A stretch of DNA of 64,000 nt from Clostridium sp. (lineage in GTDB: Bacteria > Bacillota > Clostridia > Lachnospirales > Lachnospiraceae): the NCBI GenBank assembly GCA_031275405.1, contig JAISOV010000029.1:85188-149187 (forward strand). Reading direction: 5' to 3'. Below, in pieces: positions 58,264-64,000 of the stretch (its first letter is position 1; the number at the start of each line of letters is the position of its first letter). The position numbers and the translations under genes are program-made. The notes under the pieces are model-generated. The model was given only the letters and a program-made list of their open reading frames with translations. It ran no database searches and was not told the DNA's origin.

Positions 58264-60042
58264 CTAAAAATGAACAATCGTATAAGCCCCCATATCCACG
58301 ATGGAACCCTGCTCCGGGAAAGACGGCAGCCCCCTGGAGGATGTTTCCGCCTCCGCATAGGCGGAAACATCCTCCATCGCCCGCAGTTCATAGCCATGCA
58401 TGGCAAAGAAGCGGATCAGTTCCCGATCCGTTCCAAATGCGCTGATCCCCCAGTCCACGACGGACAAGGACGGCAGCTGCGCCACCCAGACTCCATACTC
58501 ACGGTAAAACTTTTCCAGCAAGTGCGGATCCAGCTTCGTGGTAAGGCGGTTCATCCGATCAAAGACCTCGGTGTGGTATCCCACATACGCCGCCTCCACA
58601 AGGCTTTTGGGGATCTGATAACTACCCGTAAAAATCACGGGCTTGGATATGTCGAAGTTTTTTTCCAGTTCATAGGCCACCTGGCGAACGGTGTCCTTGG
58701 CTGCCTCGTATTTCAGGTAATCCACGTAAAACCATCGGTTCATGTCCGCGCATTGGTTCCATACCACGACCGCGCCCATGACCGCCGCGCCCACGCGGAG
58801 CGCTTCGCGGACGCGCCTCCCCGCCCACGCGGGAAATTTCCCAAGACCGCGCAGAGCGTAGGCAAGCAGCAAGAAGCCCCACGCGCTGACCAGAGGAAGG
58901 AACTGGGCGGAGCGGTAATAGGTCGCTTTCCCCTCGACCAGAACCAGCAGATAGGAAGCCGCGACGCTTCCCAGATAGAACAGGAAGATCCACGGATCCT
59001 TCCGGCGGAGGCTGCTCCAGATACTGAAAAAAAACGCTCCGGACACCGCCGCGACGTAGACGGCAACCGGATAATAAGCATACGCGAAGACCCCGTACAT
59101 CACGAACACCCGCTTCACAAACATCCAGAGCTGGCTAAGCGCTCCCGGCTCCAGAAGCCAGTCCAGCATTTCCCCGACCGACCGCTGTACAGCCTCCCCG
59201 CGCAGGCTCTCCAGGCCAAACAGCCTGACGACCAGCGCGACCATCAGACTCCTAAGCACAAGCGCGGCCACGGCCGCCGCAGCCGCAGCAGCCAGGCTGG
59301 GCAGCGCCTTGACCTTGGCCGCAAGAAGCCTGGCCGAACATAAGGCAAGACACACCCCCGCCAGATATACCACCATGAAAGATTCATAACAGCCTATCGC
59401 GGCCCACAGGCAGACGACGCTTGCCAGCCACGGCTTCCAGAGCTTCCCCGCTTCCGGCTTTGCTTCCGGTCTCCTTTCCGGCTCCGCCGCCTGCTTCGTT
59501 TCCGGTCTCCTTTCCGGCTCCATTCCTGCTTCCGATTTGGTTTCCGCCCTTGCCGCTTTCGCCCTTGCCGTCCATCTGCCCGCCCATTCCCAGAAAAAAC
59601 ACAGGCTCAAGCCGCTCAGGAGATACCCCAGCCCGACCCCGTTATGGAGATAATAGGGGAATACCTCGCTGTGCAGGGAATTGGTCAGAAGCAGACAGGA
59701 AAAGAAAAGATACCCGTATAACGGAACCTTGTCCGCGAAGATCCGCTTCCACAGGAGACACCATACCGCCGCCCCCGCGACCAGAAACAGGACGCCGGCC
59801 AGATCGGTCAGAAAAGGCGCAAACCGGGCGACCTGTACCACCTGATTCCCCAGGAAGAAGACCCACCGTCCCACGACGACCGCCAGGCCATCTTCAAAAT
59901 AATAAGCAGAAGCCGTATCATCGATTCCCACCGTAGCATGTGTGACAAAAAAGCCATAGCCAAATACCGCCGACAGAAAAACGGCGGCGCGATAAGATCT
60001 GTTTTTCCACAGCCCGTGAAGTTCTTCCATCCAGCACTTCAT
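58264..60042 (-). CDS. GtrII-like membrane glycosyltransferase with charged repeat loop
   Basis: A 592-residue polytopic protein; ATG 60042 behind AATGGAGG. VTHATVGIDDTASAYYFEDGLAVVVGRWVF has the acidic loop and GRW of Glucos_trans_II proteins. A cytoplasmic insertion near residues 170-210 is built from repeated short units (PERRPETK/PERRPEAK). A ~150-residue outer C-terminal part (KPVIFTGSYQIPKSLVEAAYVGY) follows. It likely transfers a side-chain sugar from polyprenyl phosphate. Confidence 0.83.
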   Translation of the reverse strand: MKCWMEELHGLWKNRSYRAAVFLSAVFGYGFFVTHATVGIDDTASAYYFEDGLAVVVGRWVFFLGNQVVQVARFAPFLTDLAGVLFLVAGAAVWCLLWKRIFADKVPLYGYLFFSCLLLTNSLHSEVFPYYLHNGVGLGYLLSGLSLCFFWEWAGRWTARAKAARAETKSEAGMEPERRPETKQAAEPERRPEAKPEAGKLWKPWLASVVCLWAAIGCYESFMVVYLAGVCLALCSARLLAAKVKALPSLAAAAAAAVAALVLRSLMVALVVRLFGLESLRGEAVQRSVGEMLDWLLEPGALSQLWMFVKRVFVMYGVFAYAYYPVAVYVAAVSGAFFFSIWSSLRRKDPWIFLFYLGSVAASYLLVLVEGKATYYRSAQFLPLVSAWGFLLLAYALRGLGKFPAWAGRRVREALRVGAAVMGAVVVWNQCADMNRWFYVDYLKYEAAKDTVRQVAYELEKNFDISKPVIFTGSYQIPKSLVEAAYVGYHTEVFDRMNRLTTKLDPHLLEKFYREYGVWVAQLPSLSVVDWGISAFGTDRELIRFFAMHGYELRAMEDVSAYAEAETSSRGLPSFPEQGSIVDMGAYTIVHF

Positions 60043-60169
60043 AGCCAAACCTCCATTTTTTGCAAAACATGACTACGGCCTATCGCTGATATGGGCTATC
60101 GCTATCGCAACCTACCGCCAGTACATCCTAACACCATACAGTCTAACACAGACGCAGAAATTTTCCAAG

Positions 60170-60213
60170 AAAAAAAGAGTGGCTGTCCGGCTGGTTCAGC
60201 CAAACAGTCACTC
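60170..60213 (-). terminator. Intrinsic terminator after the Pro-rich lipoprotein gene
   Basis: On the minus strand GAGTG-CTGT-GGC pairs with GCC-ACAG-CACTC around TGAACCA, followed by seven U. Stem and U-run are a standard Rho-independent terminator for the 61847-60282 gene; it separates this gene from the downstream GtrII-like gene. Confidence 0.85.
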
Positions 60214-60233
60214 CTCGGGTTCCTGGCGGGCCA

Positions 60234-60258
60234 CTGTCCGGCCGGTTCAGCCGGACAG
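60234..60258 (-). terminator. Second hairpin upstream of the terminator
   Basis: CTGTCCGGC pairs with GCCGGACAG around a 7-base loop. Its loop TGAACC and core GTCCGGC repeat those of the neighbouring terminator, so the pair looks like a duplicated terminator, this copy lacking the U-run. Confidence 0.55.
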
Positions 60259-60281
60259 GCGCCTTTGATGCCACACGTGCC

Positions 60282-61847
60282 TTATAACATATCCGGTGTC
60301 CACTCAATGTCCACATCGCCGGCGCCGCTGTCCGACGGCGGCGCGGACGGGGCCGGAGCCGACTGTGACGGGGCCGTCTGGGCCGGGGCCGTCTGGGCCG
60401 GGGCCGTCTGCGACGGGGCCGACGTCTTGGGCGTAGACGCGGACGACTTGGGCGTCGTCGGCTTTCCGCTGCCGCCGGAGGCAGGCTGCTGGCTTTCGGC
60501 GGACTTTTTCGTCCCTTCCACGCTGGCCTGTCTGCGGGAAAGGCTTCCGCCCGCGCCGCTGTTTTGACCCTCTCCTTCCGTACCCGCAAAGTCCGGTTCC
60601 TTCTCCTCATAAACCCGGAACGGATCCTCTGCGGCATACTCCGCCGCCGAACCCATACGGTGCCAGGACTGCCCGTCAGACCATTCGATATGGGAATCGT
60701 AGATCCGCACACGGATCCGCGACACCTCCGCCGAGATTTCTTCCTCCGGTTCCGCCGCCGGCTCATACCTAGGGAATTCCGGATAGGCCGGGATTCCGAA
60801 CGAAGCTAGGGTAAAGGCATAGTCTCCCGCCGTCGTTCCCTCCTGTACGTCCAGGAACAGGCACTTTGTCTGATCCCCGTTATAGGCATAAACGAGGCAG
60901 GCTCCGCTTTCCCCGCCGGTCGCGGCATTCAGCCCCTCCGGCTGCTCCAAGGCTGTGGTCCCATCTCCTGTGAATCGTCCGGTATACGTGGCCAGCTCCG
61001 CTTCTTCCCTGCCAAGGAAAAGGGAAAAGAGATCCACGCTTCCGCTTCCGTAACGGACACGCGCCGTATAATCCCCCACCAGCACCCCGTTCTTTAGGAC
61101 GCCGTTTTCCTGATAAATGTCGCCCGTGCTTCCTATGCATAGCCAAGAGGAAAAGGCTCCTTCCAGCTGCCCGTCCGTCAGCCCTGTAGTCAGCAGCTGC
61201 ACCGTATCCGCCTTTTGCAGCAGGACGGTCGCCTGTCCGGCGTCGGTTGCATACCAGATATGGGAATATAACGTTCCGTTTTCGTCATATCCGGTTTCCA
61301 GATACAAAACCGTGCCGCCTTCCGCGTCCTCCAGATAGTACCTGCGGCGTCCTTCTTTCAGTTTAGGCAGCAGCCTCTTTGCCCAGTCCCCGCTGACCAG
61401 CATTCCCACCGCTTCGCTCTGGTACTCCGGCGTGGACAGGTTCTGCCGCAGCCGCCGGACTTCCTCCCGCACCGTCTCGTCTTCTTCCTCTATGTTGACC
61501 ACGATTTCCTGCAAAACGGAGAAAGATCCTTCGTCTCCGTTCAGGCGGTAGCTCTGCTCCAGCAGATCCCTCTGCTTCCGGATCCTGCCCGTCTGGGCGT
61601 ACAGCCCGGACAGCGCCAGGTATTCCTCCGCCGTAAACTCGCCGGAGCTCCTTTTCAGCTCATAATCCGCAATGGACTGCTCAAGCTCCGACCGCTCCTC
61701 GGCCTGCGCAGACCCATCCTCCCCTGCCCGGCCGGACGCCGAACCGCCGTTTTCCACGCTCTCGCCGCAGCCGCCCAGCACGGTAGCAGATAAGATTCCC
61801 ATCAGGATCAGTTTCCCGAACCGTCTATCTTTCTCCATCCTTATCAT
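60282..61847 (-). CDS. Lipoprotein with Pro/Ser/Thr-rich C-terminal tail
   Basis: A 521-residue surface protein. ILSATVLGGCG is the lipobox (Cys27). Residues ~45-130 are helical and TPR-like (AEEYLALSGLYAQTGRIRKQRDLLEQ). The middle has MORN-like or propeller-like strands (YYLEDAEGGTVLYLETGYDENGTLYSH). The last ~95 residues are Pro/Ser/Thr/Gly-rich with PAQTAPAQTAPSQSAP, a stalk-like tail that may span the wall or be glycosylated. Start at ATG 61847 or 61838. Its partner may be the downstream-facing glucosaminidase gene 22 bp upstream. Function unknown. Confidence 0.75.
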   Translation of the reverse strand: MIRMEKDRRFGKLILMGILSATVLGGCGESVENGGSASGRAGEDGSAQAEERSELEQSIADYELKRSSGEFTAEEYLALSGLYAQTGRIRKQRDLLEQSYRLNGDEGSFSVLQEIVVNIEEEDETVREEVRRLRQNLSTPEYQSEAVGMLVSGDWAKRLLPKLKEGRRRYYLEDAEGGTVLYLETGYDENGTLYSHIWYATDAGQATVLLQKADTVQLLTTGLTDGQLEGAFSSWLCIGSTGDIYQENGVLKNGVLVGDYTARVRYGSGSVDLFSLFLGREEAELATYTGRFTGDGTTALEQPEGLNAATGGESGACLVYAYNGDQTKCLFLDVQEGTTAGDYAFTLASFGIPAYPEFPRYEPAAEPEEEISAEVSRIRVRIYDSHIEWSDGQSWHRMGSAAEYAAEDPFRVYEEKEPDFAGTEGEGQNSGAGGSLSRRQASVEGTKKSAESQQPASGGSGKPTTPKSSASTPKTSAPSQTAPAQTAPAQTAPSQSAPAPSAPPSDSGAGDVDIEWTPDML

Positions 61848-61868
61848 CCATCCTTTCTCCGAAATGTG

Positions 61869-64000
61869 CTAGCCTTCCAATTTTTCCGCGTCCGCTACCA
61901 GTTTCCTTAGGAACTGATCCGCCGCAGAGTCTTTCGCATACTGCCCGCCCGTAAGAACCTGCTGTGCCAAGGAATCAATGCTTCTCCATACCGCCGGGCC
62001 GTACAAAGTGATCTCCGTCTGCCCCTTCTGAAGCACGATGTAGCCCCGGAAAGCAAACTCGGTCCGATACTGGCTCACCGGGAGGTTGACCAGTACGGAA
62101 GTGAAACGGTATCTTCCCCCCGTCGTTTCATAAATTTTATCTTCCAAGACCTGGTCTCCGTCGATCCCGTAAGAACGCCCGGAAGCTACCTTCTCCCCGC
62201 CCTTGACCAGCGGATACGTTCCCCTGTTCGCGTTGTTCATGACCAAGGTTCCGTATTCTTTCAGCTGATAGCCCGCCACCGTGCCGGAAGTCAGCCTTGC
62301 CCGCAAGTCTGTGGAGATTCCGGTCTTAAAACGGATCCCGGAATTGCCCACGATACGGATGGAAAATCCATGGTAGGACAGGAGGTTCTCCAGTTCCGGC
62401 ACCGCGGTCGCCGTATAGGCTCCGTCGCTATAAGAGAGCGTCCACACATACATCCCCACCGGAACGTCGGTTTCGCTGTAGGCATACATCACCGCCGTCT
62501 TCGCCTCGGCGCCGGGCGCGGCAACCACATATCTGCCGTTTCTAAGAGTCGCCCGGTATTCCACGCCGTCCAGATAAATCGCGGCAAGGGAAGGCTTCCT
62601 TTGATAAGCCTGCCGATAGCTTTCCGGCGGCACGAGAGCCACGTCATAGGAATAGGTCGGCTTCGCGCTGGCCGCTTCCGGCATATTAAGATATACCGGG
62701 ATCTTGAACACGAACGTATTTTCCAGCGCCCCGGCGTTCACATAGGATTTCCGGATATTCTTCCCCTCGCTGCTCGGCGCGCAGATATTCTGCATATACT
62801 GGTGCCAGTAAAGCCCGTTTGCGCTGTTATCCACATCGAATTTCTGGAGGTACAGGGTGTCCTGTCCTTTCAGGATATAATTCGCCGACAGGATCTCGGC
62901 TCCGCCCAGCAAGGCTTTGTATCTGCTGTTCCAGCCCGCCGCCTTGGCTTTGGCCAGCCCGCTTTCAAAGACGGCCTGATCCGTCTGGCCGCTTGCCCCG
63001 ATATTGAAAAAATTATAATACCCTTCATACCCCCCATACGTTCCGCTGATCAGCGGGGACGTTCCCCCTCCCTGCTCCTGATAGACCCGGCAGGCCAGGT
63101 GGAAGGGGCTGACGCCCAAGCTCTGCCCGATCTCCCAGAACGCGTTGGCGTAGGTCCTTCCTTCTCCGGGAATCTGGCCGGACATAAACGTTCCGTTCAG
63201 GAAAGCCTGTACCGCCTCTTCCGTATGGTACGAGGCGTTATAGGTCAGAAGCTCGAACTGGAAGGCCGTTTCCTCGCTCAGCCAGTTCCGGGGATCCAGA
63301 TAGTATTTCAGGCCTCCCTCCGACGCGTAATCCCAGCCGGGTCCATAGCTTCCGTCCCGCATATACGCCGGAAAATAAGACTCTATCAGGCTCCTGCCGT
63401 CTTCCAGCTCGTTGCGGACTACGGTGTTCCAGTCCAGCTGCGTATGGAATGGCACGAACGTCCAGTTAGGGTGCGCGTTCTTGAGCGCGTTCAGATAGGT
63501 CCGGTAGCTTTCCGGGAACTGCTGGACATCCTCAAATACAGCCGCCCCTCGGCGCAGGGGCTTTGCGCCCGCCGTCTCCGGCTTCATCTGATAAGCTTCC
63601 TCCCATTCCAGGAAGACCTCATCGGAACAGGCAAGGTTCCTCCTAGGCAGGTAGCCGCAGTACCGGGTTTCCCGGTAATACAGCAGGACGTATGCCCAGA
63701 CTTCCCCCGTCTCATCCCTGTAAATGTCCTGTATCTGAACCTGCTGCCCGCTGGGTACGGTTACAACCGTCTCGCTCTCATAAGAACCCTGCGCCCGCAC
63801 CGGGTATACATCGCTCAGATACACCAGCGCCATCACCGTTTTCCCGGTCAGGATGTCCCGCAGCGCCATCACCGCGTCCGTCTGCTCCGCTCCGGTCTCC
63901 CGCGGAGGCTCGTCCGCCTGCTCCGCTCCGGTCTCCCGCGGAGGCTCGTCCGCCTGCTCCGCTCCGGTCTCCCGCGGAGGCGCGTCCGCCTGCTCCGCTC
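61869..64000 (-). CDS. GH73-type N-acetylglucosaminidase (autolysin), 5' end outside window
   Basis: At least 710 residues are in view. The reading frame is open to the right edge, so the in-frame ATG at 63872-63869 is not a convincing start. N-terminal repeats ETGAEQADEPPR are followed by an SH3-like segment (VYPVRAQGSYESETVVTVPSGQQVQIQDIY). The GH73/LytD-like catalytic part has DPRNWLSEETAFQFELL, SPFHLACRVYQEQGGG with the likely catalytic Glu, and GYYNFFNIGASG. A ~250-residue C-terminal domain contains GYVVAAPGAEAKT-like strands and GIRFKTGIS. It hydrolyses peptidoglycan glycan strands during wall turnover. Confidence 0.85.
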   Translation of the reverse strand, partial: AEQADAPPRETGAEQADEPPRETGAEQADEPPRETGAEQTDAVMALRDILTGKTVMALVYLSDVYPVRAQGSYESETVVTVPSGQQVQIQDIYRDETGEVWAYVLLYYRETRYCGYLPRRNLACSDEVFLEWEEAYQMKPETAGAKPLRRGAAVFEDVQQFPESYRTYLNALKNAHPNWTFVPFHTQLDWNTVVRNELEDGRSLIESYFPAYMRDGSYGPGWDYASEGGLKYYLDPRNWLSEETAFQFELLTYNASYHTEEAVQAFLNGTFMSGQIPGEGRTYANAFWEIGQSLGVSPFHLACRVYQEQGGGTSPLISGTYGGYEGYYNFFNIGASGQTDQAVFESGLAKAKAAGWNSRYKALLGGAEILSANYILKGQDTLYLQKFDVDNSANGLYWHQYMQNICAPSSEGKNIRKSYVNAGALENTFVFKIPVYLNMPEAASAKPTYSYDVALVPPESYRQAYQRKPSLAAIYLDGVEYRATLRNGRYVVAAPGAEAKTAVMYAYSETDVPVGMYVWTLSYSDGAYTATAVPELENLLSYHGFSIRIVGNSGIRFKTGISTDLRARLTSGTVAGYQLKEYGTLVMNNANRGTYPLVKGGEKVASGRSYGIDGDQVLEDKIYETTGGRYRFTSVLVNLPVSQYRTEFAFRGYIVLQKGQTEITLYGPAVWRSIDSLAQQVLTGGQYAKDSAADQFLRKLVADAEKLEG
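63882..64000. repeat. 36-bp tandem coding repeat at the right edge
   Basis: CTGCTCCGCTCCGGTCTCCC begins copies at 63882, 63918, 63954 and (cut by the edge) 63990, exact period 36 bp. It encodes the 12-residue unit ETGAEQADEPPR in the glucosaminidase. One copy has a single base change (GAG to GCG, Glu to Ala). Confidence 0.95.

Overview
The window looks like a chromosomal stretch from a GC-rich member of the Clostridia, most likely Lachnospiraceae. Supporting signs are strong AGGAGG-type ribosome binding sites, lipoboxes, sugar ABC importers without their own ATPase, a DinJ remnant and close relatives of gut mannan-utilisation genes. It has three parts: a carbohydrate-utilisation operon (1-21.6 kb, minus strand), a phosphonate-type importer with a LacI regulator and a scarred strip (22-28.5 kb), and a large surface-glycan region (28.5-64 kb, mostly minus strand).

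Region 1 is read from 21605 down past base 1. Its enzymes fit beta-mannan/glucomannan use: a cellobiose 2-epimerase, a GH26 endo-mannanase with a carbohydrate-binding domain, a GH130 mannoside phosphorylase, a GH5 endoglucanase/mannanase and an SGNH esterase resembling mannan acetylesterases. Two complete sets of permeases and binding proteins lie between them. They enclose a less understood block: a 995-residue composite binding protein, an NHL-repeat/TPR membrane protein, a Yip1-family membrane protein and an 873-residue DUF5696-like envelope protein. A lipoprotein with three near-identical 122-124 residue repeats follows. Likely flow: surface cleavage and deacetylation, import of oligosaccharides, epimerisation of Man-Glc ends, then phosphorolysis.

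Region 2 holds phnD-phnC-phnE-phnE on the plus strand behind a 75-bp tandem repeat. It ends with a tiny gene that looks like an internally deleted tyrosine phosphatase. A LacI regulator faces it with a textbook promoter and twin TAGCTA operator. Then come a small DUF5348-like gene and mostly non-coding, repeat-rich DNA; a second scarred strip lies at 32057-33074.

Region 3 contains eight large polytopic GT-C/GtrII-like membrane proteins, a WecE-type aminotransferase, an acyltransferase, three GT2/GT52-like cytoplasmic glycosyltransferases and a PglK-like ABC flippase. It also has four pseudaminic acid genes (pseF, pseG, pseH, pseI) with an acyl carrier protein and an FkbH-like protein inserted between pseF and pseG. 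This predicts a surface polymer carrying a nonulosonic acid, possibly with an unusual glyceryl- or lactyl-type substituent. pseB and pseC are not in the window. The right edge has a Pro/Ser/Thr-rich lipoprotein and a GH73-type glucosaminidase that runs off the end. No rRNA, tRNA, CRISPR array or intact insertion sequence was seen.
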